DNA from: Rugamonas brunnea | Lineage (GTDB): Bacteria > Pseudomonadota > Gammaproteobacteria > Burkholderiales > Burkholderiaceae_D | Length of the DNA stretch: 64,000 bases | Direction of reading: 5' to 3' | Assembly: GCF_014042345.1 (NCBI RefSeq) | Contig: NZ_JACEZT010000001.1 | Location: 1-64,000 of the forward strand | Shown here: positions 55,323-64,000 of the stretch, one piece after another | How the letters are laid out: every line of letters begins with the position of its first letter | How positions within the stretch are numbered: the stretch's first letter is position 1 | The notes under the pieces: model-generated | The model's input: the letters and a program-made list of their open reading frames with translations, nothing else | The model's database searches: none | Told to the model about the DNA's origin: nothing | Program-made: the position numbers and the translations under genes

Positions 55323-56837
55323 TCAGTTGGACGCCTGCATGGCCGCCTGCGGCAGTTGCGCCGTGGCGGGCGCGGCGCCATCCCAGCCACCGCCGAGCGA
55401 GCGGATCAACGCCACCGTCGTCACGGCCTGGTTGCCGCGCAACTGCACGGCGTTGCGCTCGACCGTGGCCAGGTTGCGCTGCGCGTCCAGCAGATCCAGG
55501 TAGCTGGAACGCCCGGCTGTGTACAGCTTCTGCGCCAGATCGGCCGAACGGCGCGCCGACACGACGGCGTCGTCGATCTGCGCTGTCTGGCCCGACAGGA
55601 TGCGCAGGCCGGCCAGGTTGTCTTCCACCTCCGCGAACGCGGTCAGCACGCTCTGGCGGTAGCTGCCCACCGATTCCTGCAACGCCGCCTCGCTGCGCAC
55701 GATGTTGGCGCTGTTGCGGCCACCGTCGATCAGCGGCATCGACATCAGCGCGCCCAGCATCCACGAACGGCTGCTCCACTTGAACACGTCGGCGAAGGTG
55801 CCGGCCGCGCCGCCGCCATTGGCGCTGATGGTCAGCGCCGGGAACATGGCGGAACGGGCCACGCCGATGCGGGCGTTGGCCGCTTCCATGTTGCGCTGGG
55901 CTGCGGCGATGTCGGGCCGGCGCTCCAGCAGCGTCGAAGGCAGGCCGGCCGGGATCACGGGCAGCAGCGACGAGTCGAGCAGCGGGCTGGCGGCGGCCGT
56001 AAAGCTGGCGGCCGATTTGCCCAGCAGGACGGCCAGCGCATGCTCGGTCGTCACCCGCTGGCGCTGCAGGCCGATGGCTTCCGCACGCGCCGTTGACAGT
56101 TCCGTCTTGGCGCGCGACAGATCGAATTCGCCGATGTCGCCCAGGTCAAAGCGGCGCTGGTTGACCTTCACACTTTCCTCGCGCAGGCTGACGGTGCGGT
56201 TCAGCGTTTCCAGTTCGGCGTCCGTGGCGCGCAGACGGAAATAGGTCTGCGCCACATCGGCCTGCACGGCCAGCAGCACCGAGCGGTACATGGCTTCCAC
56301 GGAAGCGGCATCGTTACGCGCCGCGCTCACATTGGACGACACGCGGCCGAACAAGTCCACCTCGTAGCTGGCCGTCAGGTTGGCCGAGTAGGCCGTGCCC
56401 GGCGCCACCGGCGTGCCGGCCGGAAGGCCCAGCGACAGGGCCGAAGCCCGGTTGCGCTGGGCGCCCACGTTCACGCCCACTTGCGGGATGCGGTCTGCCT
56501 CGGCGATGCCGGCGATGGCGCGCGCCTGCTTGACGCGGGCCGCCGCCACTTCCAGGTTGGCGTTGGCCTTGGTTGCTTCCGCGATCAACTCATTCAGGGC
56601 CGTGTCGTGGAAGGCCAGCCACCATTCGCCGCGCGGCTGGCGCTCGGCGGGCTGGCCCTGCTTCCAGGTGCTGCCATCGGCCGCCGTGTGCACCTGCGTG
56701 TCAACCGGCGTCTGGCTTTCCTTGAACGCGGCTGGCACTTCCATGTGCGGCTGTTTGAATTCGGGCGCGGCGCAGGCGGTCAGCAGCAGCGCCGCCACCA
56801 GCGGGGCCACGCCCCTTGCGATCAGATTCGGTTTCAT
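55323..56837 (-). CDS. Outer-membrane efflux lipoprotein (OprM/NodT type)
   Basis: A 504-residue TolC-like channel. The lipobox LLTAC (Cys22) gives lipid anchoring, and two repeated outer-membrane efflux domains follow (about 85-275 and 295-475). Typical motifs include YEVDLFGRVSSNVSAARND and LLERRPDIAAAQRNMEAANARIG. It lies 1 bp after the RND permease gene and completes the tripartite pump. Confidence 0.93.
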   Translation of the reverse strand: MKPNLIARGVAPLVAALLLTACAAPEFKQPHMEVPAAFKESQTPVDTQVHTAADGSTWKQGQPAERQPRGEWWLAFHDTALNELIAEATKANANLEVAAARVKQARAIAGIAEADRIPQVGVNVGAQRNRASALSLGLPAGTPVAPGTAYSANLTASYEVDLFGRVSSNVSAARNDAASVEAMYRSVLLAVQADVAQTYFRLRATDAELETLNRTVSLREESVKVNQRRFDLGDIGEFDLSRAKTELSTARAEAIGLQRQRVTTEHALAVLLGKSAASFTAAASPLLDSSLLPVIPAGLPSTLLERRPDIAAAQRNMEAANARIGVARSAMFPALTISANGGGAAGTFADVFKWSSRSWMLGALMSMPLIDGGRNSANIVRSEAALQESVGSYRQSVLTAFAEVEDNLAGLRILSGQTAQIDDAVVSARRSADLAQKLYTAGRSSYLDLLDAQRNLATVERNAVQLRGNQAVTTVALIRSLGGGWDGAAPATAQLPQAAMQASN

Positions 56838-56838
56838 A

Positions 56839-59800
56839 TCAATGGCTTCCTTCCATGTTCGCCACGGCGACTGCGGCCGGGGCGGGTTTTTTCTCCAGGC
56901 GCACGGCCAGCATGCGCAGCAGGACGTAGAACACAGGCGTCAGGAACAGGCCGAAGAAGGTCACGCCCAGCATGCCGGCGAACACCGCCACACCCATCGC
57001 ATGGCGCATCTCGGCGCCGGCGCCGTGCGAGAACACCAGCGGCACCACACCCATGATGAAGGCGATCGACGTCATCAAAATCGGACGCAGACGCAGACGG
57101 CATGCTTCCAGCGCGGCCTGCACGATGGTGCGGCCATGGTGTTCCAGCTCGCGGGCGAATTCCACGATCAGGATCGCGTTCTTCGACGCCAGCCCCACCA
57201 GCACGAACAGCGCGATCTGGGTGAACACGTTGTTGTCGCCATGGGTCAGCTTCACACCCAGCAGCGCGCACAGGATGGACATCGGCACGATCAGGATCAC
57301 GGCCAGCGGCAGGGTCCAGCTTTCGTACTGGGCGGCCAGCACCAGGAACACCAGCAGCACGCACAGCGGGAACACATAGACCATCGTGTTACCGGACAGG
57401 ATGTCCTGGTACACCAGTTCCGTCCACTCGTAGTGAATCCCCTTCGGCAGCACTTCGTTGACGATCTTCGTCATTTCCGCCTGCGCTTCGCCGGACGACA
57501 CGCCAGGCGCGGGGCCGCCGTTGATCTCGGCCGACACGTAACCGTTGTAGCGCTGCACCCGGTCCGGGCCATAGCTGTCCTTGACGCGCATCAGCGACGA
57601 CAGCGGGATCATCTCGCCCTTGTCGTTGCGGACCTTGAGCTGGGCGATGTCTTCCGCGTGCGAGCGGAACTTGGCGTCCGCCTGCACCCGCACCTGGTAG
57701 GTACGGCCGAACTGGTTGAAGTCGTTCACGTACAACGAGCCGAGGTTGATCTGCAAGGTCTGGTAGATGGTTTGCAGCGGCACGCCCATCTGCTTGGCCT
57801 TGACGCGGTCCACGTCCGCGAACAGCTGCGGCACGTTGATCTGGTAGCTGGAGAACACGCCGGCCAGCTTGGGGTTCTGCCAGGCCTTCATCTGCACGGC
57901 TTGCACCGCCTTGTTCAGTTCATCGTAGCCCAGGTTGTCGCGGTCTTCCAGCATCAGCTTGAAGCCACCCGTGGTGCCCAGCCCGTTGACGGGCGGCGGC
58001 GGCAGCACCATCACGAAAGCGCCTTCGATTGCGCCCATGCGCTTGTTGATCTCGGCCGCGATGGCTTGCGCCGATTCGCTCGGCTTGGTGCGTTCCTCGA
58101 ACGGCTTCAGCGGCGTGAACACGATACCGGCGTTCGGCGCGTTGGTGAAGCCGTTGATCGACAGGCCAGGGAAAGCCACCGATGCTTCCACGCCCGGCAC
58201 GTCCTTGGCGATGTCCGACATCTTGCGGATCACGGCGTCGGTGCGGTCCAGCGAGGCGGCGTCCGGCAACTGGGCGAAGCCGATCAGGTACTGCTTGTCC
58301 TGGGCCGGCACGAAGCCCGGCGGCACCAGCTTGAACATGAAGCCGGCGGCCACGGCCAACACGGCGTACACCATCAGCGAACCGCCCTTGCGCTTGAGGA
58401 TGGCCGTCACGCCGGTCTGGTAGCTGTCCGAGGTGCGGTGGAAGAAGCCGTTGAACCAGGTGAAGAAGCGGCCGAACACGGCGTCCATCACGCGGGTCAG
58501 CTTGTCCTTGGGCGCGTCGTGCGGTTTGAGCAGCGAGGCGGCCAGGGCCGGCGCCAGCGTCAGCGAGCTGAATGCCGAGATCACGGTCGAGATGGCGATA
58601 GTCAGCGCGAACTGCTTGTAGAACTGGCCCGACAGGCCGGACACGAAGGCGATCGGCACGAACACGGCGCACAGCACCAGCGCGATGGCGATGATGGGGC
58701 CACTGACCTCCTTCATGGCCTGGATGGTGGCGTCGTGCGGCGACAGGCCGTTGGCGATGTTGCGCTCCACGTTCTCCACCACCACGATGGCATCATCGAC
58801 CACGATACCGATGGCCAGCACGAGGCCGAACAGCGACAGCGTGTTGATCGAGAAGCCGAAGCCCAGCATCACGGCGAAGGTGCCGATGATGGACACCGGC
58901 ACGGCCAGCAGCGGGATCACCGAGGCGCGCCAGGTTTGCAGGAACACGATCACCACCAGCGCCACCAGGATCACGGCTTCGACCAGGGTGTGGATGACGG
59001 CACGGATCGATTCGCGCACGAATTGGGTCGGGTCATATACAACGCTGTACGTGACGCCTTCCGGGAAATCTTTCGACAGGCGAGCCATCGTTTCGCGCAC
59101 GTCATGCGACAGCTGCAGCGCGTTCGCGTTCGGTGCTTCGAAAATGGGGATGGCCACCGCCGAATTGTTGTTCAGCAGCGAGCGCAGCGCGTAGGAATTG
59201 GAGCCCAGCTCCATGCGGGCCACGTCCTTCAACTGCGTGACGGCGCCGTCGGCATTGGTCTTGATGATGATGTTGCCGAATTCCTCCTCGCTTTGCAGGC
59301 GGCCCTGGGTGTTGACCGTCAGCTGGAAGTCCGCATTCTTGGTGGGGCCGGCGCCGATCACGCCGGCGGCCACCTGCACGTTCTGCTCGCGGATGGCGGC
59401 CACCACGTCGCCCGCCGTCAGGCCGCGCGCGGCCACTTTCTGCGGGTCGAGCCAGATGCGCATGGCGTAGTCGCCCGAACCGAACAACTGCACGTCGCCC
59501 ATACCGGGCAGGCGCGCCAGCTGGTCCTTGATGTTCAGCACCGCGTAGTTGCGCAGGTACAGGTCATCGTAGCGGCCGTTGGGCGACTGCAGGTGGACCA
59601 CCATGGTCAGGTTGGGCGACGACTTCACGGTCGTCACGCCGATCTGGCGCACTTCCTCGGGCAGGCGCGGCAAGGCGCGCTGCACGCGGTTCTGCACGGC
59701 CGTCTCGGCCTGCTCCACGTTGGTGCCGATTTTGAACGTGACGGTCAGCGCCAGCGCGCCGTCCGAGGTGTTCTGCGACGACATGTAGAGCATGTTGTCC

Positions 59801-60021
59801 ACGCCGTTGATCTGCTCTTCCAGCGGCGCGGCCACCGTTTCAGCGATGATCTTCGGATTGGCGCCCGGGTATTGGGCGCGCACCACCACCGACGGCGGCA
59901 CCACGTCCGGATACTCGGAGATCGGCAGCTTGAGGATGGCGATCAGGCCCGCCACGAAGATGATGATCGACAGCACACCGGCGAAGATGGGCTTGTCGAC
60001 GAAAAAACGCGATATGTTCAT
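56839..60021 (-). CDS. mexF: RND efflux permease, MexF-like
   Basis: A 1060-residue HAE1-family proton-driven drug transporter with twelve helices and two large periplasmic loops. The helix-4 motif GIVVDDAIVVVENVERNI carries the paired Asp residues of the proton relay. Segments such as NTQGRLQSEEEFGNIII, AQLPDAASLDRT and AFPGLSINGFTNAPNAGIVF closely match MexF of Pseudomonas MexEF-OprN, so phenicol, quinolone or diaminopyrimidine-like substrates are plausible but not shown. It sits 6 bp after the adaptor gene. Confidence 0.93.
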   Translation of the reverse strand: MNISRFFVDKPIFAGVLSIIIFVAGLIAILKLPISEYPDVVPPSVVVRAQYPGANPKIIAETVAAPLEEQINGVDNMLYMSSQNTSDGALALTVTFKIGTNVEQAETAVQNRVQRALPRLPEEVRQIGVTTVKSSPNLTMVVHLQSPNGRYDDLYLRNYAVLNIKDQLARLPGMGDVQLFGSGDYAMRIWLDPQKVAARGLTAGDVVAAIREQNVQVAAGVIGAGPTKNADFQLTVNTQGRLQSEEEFGNIIIKTNADGAVTQLKDVARMELGSNSYALRSLLNNNSAVAIPIFEAPNANALQLSHDVRETMARLSKDFPEGVTYSVVYDPTQFVRESIRAVIHTLVEAVILVALVVIVFLQTWRASVIPLLAVPVSIIGTFAVMLGFGFSINTLSLFGLVLAIGIVVDDAIVVVENVERNIANGLSPHDATIQAMKEVSGPIIAIALVLCAVFVPIAFVSGLSGQFYKQFALTIAISTVISAFSSLTLAPALAASLLKPHDAPKDKLTRVMDAVFGRFFTWFNGFFHRTSDSYQTGVTAILKRKGGSLMVYAVLAVAAGFMFKLVPPGFVPAQDKQYLIGFAQLPDAASLDRTDAVIRKMSDIAKDVPGVEASVAFPGLSINGFTNAPNAGIVFTPLKPFEERTKPSESAQAIAAEINKRMGAIEGAFVMVLPPPPVNGLGTTGGFKLMLEDRDNLGYDELNKAVQAVQMKAWQNPKLAGVFSSYQINVPQLFADVDRVKAKQMGVPLQTIYQTLQINLGSLYVNDFNQFGRTYQVRVQADAKFRSHAEDIAQLKVRNDKGEMIPLSSLMRVKDSYGPDRVQRYNGYVSAEINGGPAPGVSSGEAQAEMTKIVNEVLPKGIHYEWTELVYQDILSGNTMVYVFPLCVLLVFLVLAAQYESWTLPLAVILIVPMSILCALLGVKLTHGDNNVFTQIALFVLVGLASKNAILIVEFARELEHHGRTIVQAALEACRLRLRPILMTSIAFIMGVVPLVFSHGAGAEMRHAMGVAVFAGMLGVTFFGLFLTPVFYVLLRMLAVRLEKKPAPAAVAVANMEGSH

Positions 60022-60027
60022 GGTCTC

Positions 60028-61284
60028 TTATTCCTTCTTGGTGGCAGCGTCGCCGGTGCTGACGGCGGCTACCTTGTCTGCTTTTTTCGCTTCCGGCTTG
60101 GCCACGTTGGCGGCCAGCGGATCGAAGTCCATCGCCACCACCTGTGGCGTGACGGGCGCGCCCGGATGCACGCGCTGCAGGCCGTTGACGATGATCTTCT
60201 CGCCAGGTTTCAGGCCCTCGCGCACCACGCGCATGCCGTCGACCGTCTGGCCCAGCTTGATCGGGCGGTATTCAGCCTTGCTGTCGGCGCCCACCACGAA
60301 CACGAACTTGCGGTTCTGGTCCGTGCCCACGGCCCGCTCGTTGATCAGGATGGCCTGCGACTGGCCGCCGTTGCCGCCGGCGCCGCCGTCCAGCTGGACG
60401 CGGGCGAACAGGCCCGGCACCAGCGTGCGGTCGGCATTGGCGAAGGTGGCGCGCATACGCACGCTGCCCGTTTGCGCGTCCAACTGGTTGTCGACGAACT
60501 CCAGCTTGCCCTCATGCGGGAAGCCGCTCTCGTTGGCCAGGCCCACTTTCACCGTCACTGGCTGGCCCTTGTGCGACATGGCGCCCACGCGCAGGAAGGT
60601 GTCCTCGTCGCCGTCGAAGCTGGCGTAGATGCGGTCGGTGGAAACCACGGAGGTCAGCACGGCCGACGCATCGACCAGGTTGCCCAGCGTGATCTCGGCC
60701 TTGCTCACGCGGCCGTTGATGGGCGCGTGCACCTGGGTGTAGCTCAGGTTCAGCTTGGCCGCCTCGTACTGGGCTTGCGCGGCGCGGGCGTTGGCGTCCA
60801 GCTCTTTCAGGCCTGAGGCTTTTTCATCGTACTCGCGCTGGGCGATGGCTTTATCGGCCAGCAGCTTCTCGGCGCGCACCAGTTCCAGCTTGGCCAGGTC
60901 GGCCTTGGCGCGGGCCGAACTGGCGGCCGCCTCGGCGCGGTCCTTCTCGGCCTGGTAGGGGCGCGGGTCGATCACGAACAGCACGTCGCCCTGTTTGACT
61001 TCGCTGCCCGGCTTGAAATTGACGGCCGTGATGAAGCCGCTCACGCGCGAGCGGATCTCGACCCGTTCCACCGCTTCCAGCCGGCCCGAGAACTCCTGGG
61101 TTTCCGTCACGGCTTTCTGCACGACGACGGCGGCGGAAATGGGCGGGCCGCCGGCAGCCGGCGCCTCAGCCGGCTTGCCGGTTGCTTCATCGCACCCTGT
61201 CAGACCGATCGCGGCCAGCCCCGCCAGTGCCATAGCGGCGACCAGGGGCCGGGCTACAGCGGTCAAATGTTTCGCGTTTTTCAT
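60028..61284 (-). CDS. mexE: RND periplasmic adaptor, MexE-like
   Basis: A 418-residue membrane-fusion lipoprotein (lipobox LTGC, Cys31). The biotinyl-lipoyl-like halves flank an alpha-hairpin (about 100-170), followed by beta-barrel and membrane-proximal domains. Motifs EIRSRVSGFITAVNFKPGS and YTQVHAPINGRVSKAEI are family-typical. AAGGAA lies at good spacing before the ATG at 61284. It is the first gene of the pump operon; the 146-bp upstream region has no obvious operator, and no regulator is directly adjacent. Confidence 0.93.
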   Translation of the reverse strand: MKNAKHLTAVARPLVAAMALAGLAAIGLTGCDEATGKPAEAPAAGGPPISAAVVVQKAVTETQEFSGRLEAVERVEIRSRVSGFITAVNFKPGSEVKQGDVLFVIDPRPYQAEKDRAEAAASSARAKADLAKLELVRAEKLLADKAIAQREYDEKASGLKELDANARAAQAQYEAAKLNLSYTQVHAPINGRVSKAEITLGNLVDASAVLTSVVSTDRIYASFDGDEDTFLRVGAMSHKGQPVTVKVGLANESGFPHEGKLEFVDNQLDAQTGSVRMRATFANADRTLVPGLFARVQLDGGAGGNGGQSQAILINERAVGTDQNRKFVFVVGADSKAEYRPIKLGQTVDGMRVVREGLKPGEKIIVNGLQRVHPGAPVTPQVVAMDFDPLAANVAKPEAKKADKVAAVSTGDAATKKE

Positions 61285-61430
61285 GTTAATTCCTTTTTCT
61301 ATGAAAATCTTTAATAGATATGGCGGAACCGGGCGACTCGGACAAAATTCGAGAAAACACGGCACTACCGCTCCGGTGGCGGGCCAGCGCGGAGCGTCAA
61401 GCAGGTCTTGCTAAGATGGCGGGGAATCCC

Positions 61431-62276
61431 TTATGCGGCTGGCGGCGGGTCGGCCCGTTCCAGGCCAGCGATGAAGCTGGCGATTTCTCCCAGCGCGTGG
61501 ACTTTGCACGCGCATTCGTTACGGGCCCCTGATTCGTGCAGGGGCGCCGGCGGCAACCGGCTGACGGTGGTCTTCACACCACAGGCGATCAGCTTGGCGC
61601 CATACAACTCCGCTTCGTCACGCAGCGGATCGTCCTCGGCCGACAGGATCAGTGCCGGCGGCAAATTCTTCAAACGGCTCGATTGCAGCGGCGACGCATA
61701 CGGGTGCGTGCGGTCGGCCGCGTTGGGCAAGTAGCCCCGGTAGCCGGCCGCGCAGGCGTCGGCCACGTCCACCATGTCGGCCGCCGCGCTGTTGCAGCGC
61801 ATCGAGCCGGTGCTCAGGCCCGGGTCCAGCATGGGCATGATCAGCAGCTGGCCAGCCAGCGGCGGGCCGCCACGGTCGCGCGCCATCAGCGCGCTGACGG
61901 CGGCCAGGTTAGCGCCCGCTTCAATGCCGCCCACGATCAGCTGCTTGCCGGTCCAGCCCAGCTTGGTCTTGTTCTTGCGCGCCCAGTTCAGGATGGCGTG
62001 CGCGTCCTCCACGGCGGCCGGGAACGGGCGCACGGGCGCCAGCGTGTAACTGGCGGCCAGCACCAGTTGCTCAGGGTTGTCGTTCACCAGGTGGCGCAGG
62101 AACATGTCGCTGTCCTCCAGCCCGCCCGTCACGAAACCGCCGCCGTGGAAGAACACGATCAGCGCGTCGCGCTTGGTGCCGGCGGGGCCGTAGCTGTACA
62201 GGCGCGCGGGCAGCATGCCGTCCACGCCGCGCACGTCCAGGTTGCGGCTCTTGAGCTGGTCGGACAGCGCGTTCAT
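61431..62276 (-). CDS. HSL-type alpha/beta hydrolase lacking the nucleophilic serine
   Basis: A 281-residue protein of the hormone-sensitive-lipase family by its HGGGF oxyanion motif (44-48), the YTLAPVRPFPAAVEDA segment and a C-terminal SAEDDPLRDEAE acid region. The nucleophile elbow, normally GDSAGG, reads GIEAGA (117-122), with Glu119 in place of Ser. A serine-esterase mechanism is therefore unlikely; it may be a binding protein or use different chemistry. It overlaps the upstream 66-codon gene by ATGA and lies upstream of mexE on the same strand. Confidence 0.8.
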   Translation of the reverse strand: MNALSDQLKSRNLDVRGVDGMLPARLYSYGPAGTKRDALIVFFHGGGFVTGGLEDSDMFLRHLVNDNPEQLVLAASYTLAPVRPFPAAVEDAHAILNWARKNKTKLGWTGKQLIVGGIEAGANLAAVSALMARDRGGPPLAGQLLIMPMLDPGLSTGSMRCNSAAADMVDVADACAAGYRGYLPNAADRTHPYASPLQSSRLKNLPPALILSAEDDPLRDEAELYGAKLIACGVKTTVSRLPPAPLHESGARNECACKVHALGEIASFIAGLERADPPPAA

Positions 62277-62473
62277 TGATGCACCGTCCGTACCGCGTCG
62301 TCGGCGCAGGCCAGCTGGTCGCCATCGGCCTGCCATTGTTGGGTCAGGGCATGGACGCCGCTCGCCTCGGTCTGGGCCGCCAGCGCGTACGTATCGGTGG
62401 TGACGATGGCCGCCAGCGCGGCCGCGCCGAGCGCGAGTCCTAACACCGCCATGATTTCAGTCCGATATGCCAT
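62273..62473 (-). CDS. Small single-helix membrane or exported peptide
   Basis: A 66-residue protein with one hydrophobic segment (about 7-27), either a signal peptide or a transmembrane anchor, followed by a polar tail with one Cys. It is not recognised as a family. Its stop overlaps the start of the serine-less hydrolase gene (ATGA), so the two are probably translationally coupled. GGGAGG precedes the ATG. Confidence 0.65.
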   Translation of the reverse strand: MAYRTEIMAVLGLALGAAALAAIVTTDTYALAAQTEASGVHALTQQWQADGDQLACADDAVRTVHQ

Positions 62474-62587
62474 GATGTTTTCCCTCCCAAACTGCCAGCG
62501 TCCGGCCCGACGGGGCTGTGTTCCATGCTGCAGTACAACAATCTTAAACTTCCACTACAATTAGATAAATACGGCAATGTCGAATTG

Positions 62588-62609
62588 ATTGTTCATGAAT
62601 CCGAACAAT
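62588..62609. promoter_or_regulatory. Inverted repeat upstream of the lysR gene
   Basis: ATTGTTC and GAACAAT are exact 7-bp arms around 8 bases, ending 11 bp before the LysR start. In the 147-bp divergent region between the small membrane gene and lysR this is a candidate LysR autoregulatory operator. Confidence 0.5.
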
Positions 62610-62620
62610 GAGTGGAGAAG

Positions 62621-63568
62621 ATGAATAAACTGCAAGCGATGGAAGTGTTTGTGCAGGTGGTGGACGCCGGCGGCTTCACGCGCGCGGCCGACAATATGCA
62701 ACTGCCCAAAGCCACCGTCTCCACCCTGATCCAGTCGCTGGAAGCGGCGCTGAAGGTCAAGCTGCTGCACCGGACCACGCGCCAGGTGACGGTGACGGCC
62801 GACGGCGCCGCCTATTATGAACGCTGTCTGCGCATCCTGTCGGACGTGCGCGAAGCGGAGGAATCGCTGTCGCGCACGCGCCTGAGCCCCAGCGGCCGGC
62901 TGCGGGTGGACGCGCCCACGGGCCTGGCCAGCGAAGTGCTGGTGCCCGCCCTGCCCGACTTTTTCGCCCGCTATCCCGATATCGAACTGGAACTGGGCAG
63001 CAGCGACCGCCAGGTCGACCTGATCGAGGAAGGCGTGGATTGCTGCGTGCGCGGCGGCGCGCTGGCCGACTCCAACCTGATCGCGCGCCGGGTCGGCTTC
63101 CTGCACTTTCTGACCTGCGCGGCGCCATCGTACCTGGAGCGCTACGGCCGGCCACAGCACCCGAACGAGCTGCTGCGCCACCGCTGCGTGAACTATTTCT
63201 CCTCGCGCACCGGCAAGATCTTCGAATGGGACTTCACCCGCGGCGATGAACTGGTGCAGACGCTGCTGCCCGGCTCGATCGCCGTCAACGACGCCAACGC
63301 CTACCTGGCTGCGGGGCTGGCCGGGCTGGGCATCATCCAGACCGTGCGCTTCGTGCTGGAACCGCTGATCGCCGAAGGCAAGCTGGAATTGCTGCTGCCC
63401 GACTGGACCTCGGCGCCCATCCCCATCCACGTGGTCTACCCGCAGAACCGCCACCTGTCGGCCAAGGTGCGCGTGTTCGTCGAATGGGTGGCCGAGCTGT
63501 TCGCCCAACATCCCGGCATGCGCTTGCCCAAAACTGCGCGCGCCCTCAACACGGAGTTCACCCTATGA
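62621..63568 (+). CDS. LysR-family transcriptional regulator
   Basis: A 315-residue regulator with an N-terminal winged helix (residues 1-60, AGGFTRAADNMQLPKATVSTLIQSLE) and a periplasmic-binding-protein-like effector domain (about 90-300). It belongs to the large AphB/CrgA-like group. The ATG at 62621 has GGAG just upstream; a GTG at 62612 is less likely. Its stop overlaps the start of the dehydrogenase gene, so it may also control that gene, besides the divergent hydrolase unit. It does not resemble MexT. Confidence 0.9.
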   Translation: MNKLQAMEVFVQVVDAGGFTRAADNMQLPKATVSTLIQSLEAALKVKLLHRTTRQVTVTADGAAYYERCLRILSDVREAEESLSRTRLSPSGRLRVDAPTGLASEVLVPALPDFFARYPDIELELGSSDRQVDLIEEGVDCCVRGGALADSNLIARRVGFLHFLTCAAPSYLERYGRPQHPNELLRHRCVNYFSSRTGKIFEWDFTRGDELVQTLLPGSIAVNDANAYLAAGLAGLGIIQTVRFVLEPLIAEGKLELLLPDWTSAPIPIHVVYPQNRHLSAKVRVFVEWVAELFAQHPGMRLPKTARALNTEFTL

Positions 63569-64000
63569 GCCATGCCCCGCACCGCGTCGTCTTCCTCGAC
63601 CGTGACAGCCTGATCGCCAGCGTGCGCCTGCCTGCCTTTCCCCACCACTGGGACCAGTATCCCGCCACGGCCCATGTCGATGTGGTGGAACGGCTGCGCG
63701 ACGCCACCATCGCCATCACCAACAAGGTGCCCTTGCGGGCAGCCGACCTGGGCCAGCTACCGGACCTGAAGATGATCGCCGTGGCGGCCACCGGCACCGA
63801 CATCCTGGACCTGGCGGCCTGCCGCGAACGGGGCATCGCGGTCTCGAACATCCGCAACTACGCCGTGCACTCGCTGCCTGAACACACGTTCGCGCTGATC
63901 CTGGCCCTGCGCCGCAACCTGGTGGCCTACCGCGCCGACGTGGAAGCGGGCCGCTGGCAACATGCGGGCCGTTTCTGCCTGCTCGACCACCCGATCTCGG
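63565..64000 (+). CDS. D-2-hydroxyacid dehydrogenase, partial
   Basis: The first 145 codons of a D-isomer-specific 2-hydroxyacid dehydrogenase; the gene runs off the right edge. The catalytic-domain beta strands and the AVAATGTDILDLAACRERGIAVSN segment, then YAVHSLPEHTFALILALRRN, match hydroxypyruvate/glyoxylate reductase-type members. The NAD-binding GXGXXG motif would lie beyond the window. Its ATG overlaps the lysR stop (ATGA at 63565-63568). Confidence 0.85.
   Translation, partial: MSHAPHRVVFLDRDSLIASVRLPAFPHHWDQYPATAHVDVVERLRDATIAITNKVPLRAADLGQLPDLKMIAVAATGTDILDLAACRERGIAVSNIRNYAVHSLPEHTFALILALRRNLVAYRADVEAGRWQHAGRFCLLDHPIS

Noticed and set aside
56395-60816. A 1473-codon plus-strand open frame
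   Set aside because: It lies wholly antisense to the RND pump genes, is His/Gln/Arg-rich without domains, and arises from high-GC codon bias.

Overview
The window is a high-GC chromosomal segment of a betaproteobacterium, most plausibly Oxalobacteraceae (Massilia or Janthinobacterium-like, Burkholderiales). This is inferred from the gene repertoire: a VpsR-type regulator, a RegB/RegA pair attached to a cyo operon, many GGDEF proteins and a MexEF-type pump. There is no rRNA, tRNA, insertion sequence, prophage or CRISPR array in view, so the family assignment is an inference. Genes are densely packed, often with ATGA stop/start overlaps.

Layout. 1-2940: a truncated, secreted, extremely glycine-rich protein on the minus strand, preceded by a good sigma-54 promoter, with a VpsR-type sigma-54 activator gene just upstream. 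3167-3793: a PlsC-like acyltransferase. 3847-9579: a complete urease operon ureD-A-B-C-E-F-G-J (minus), headed by a near-perfect sigma-54 promoter and an NtrC-type site, so it looks nitrogen-controlled. 9746-12541: a chemoreceptor, a MarR regulator and a periplasmic cupin. 12574-19277: cyoABCD-SURF1-regB-regA (minus), a ubiquinol oxidase operon ending in a redox two-component pair, divergent from an MFS symporter. 21096-24840: two convergent diguanylate cyclase genes. 24946-30969: hydrolases, an S10 peptidase, a CDF metal transporter and an L,D-transpeptidase. 31155-35892: a DUF2946 / TonB receptor / Cys-rich beta-propeller / TlpA-like set that looks like a metal-handling operon. 35943-39072: two unknown membrane-anchored proteins and a DUF885 peptidase. 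39111-46558: a hybrid kinase plus response-regulator GGDEF-EAL protein and two more diguanylate cyclases. 46745-50359: convergent ku and ligD (NHEJ). 50548-55228: a small Ala/Lys-rich secreted protein, then the ATP-grasp / alpha-E / transglutaminase / Anbu-protease cluster. 55323-62473: a MexEF-OprN-like RND pump followed upstream by an alpha/beta hydrolase that has lost its nucleophilic serine, coupled to a 66-residue membrane peptide. 62621-64000: a LysR regulator overlapping a truncated 2-hydroxyacid dehydrogenase.

Themes. Sigma-54 control recurs: the glycine-rich protein, urease and possibly the Anbu cluster have -24/-12 elements. Cyclic-di-GMP turnover is prominent, with five GGDEF proteins in about 25 kb. 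The least explained and most interesting pieces are the sigma-54-linked glycine-rich protein, the DUF2946/TonB/Cys-propeller/TlpA operon, the Anbu cluster and the serine-less hydrolase pair next to the RND pump.
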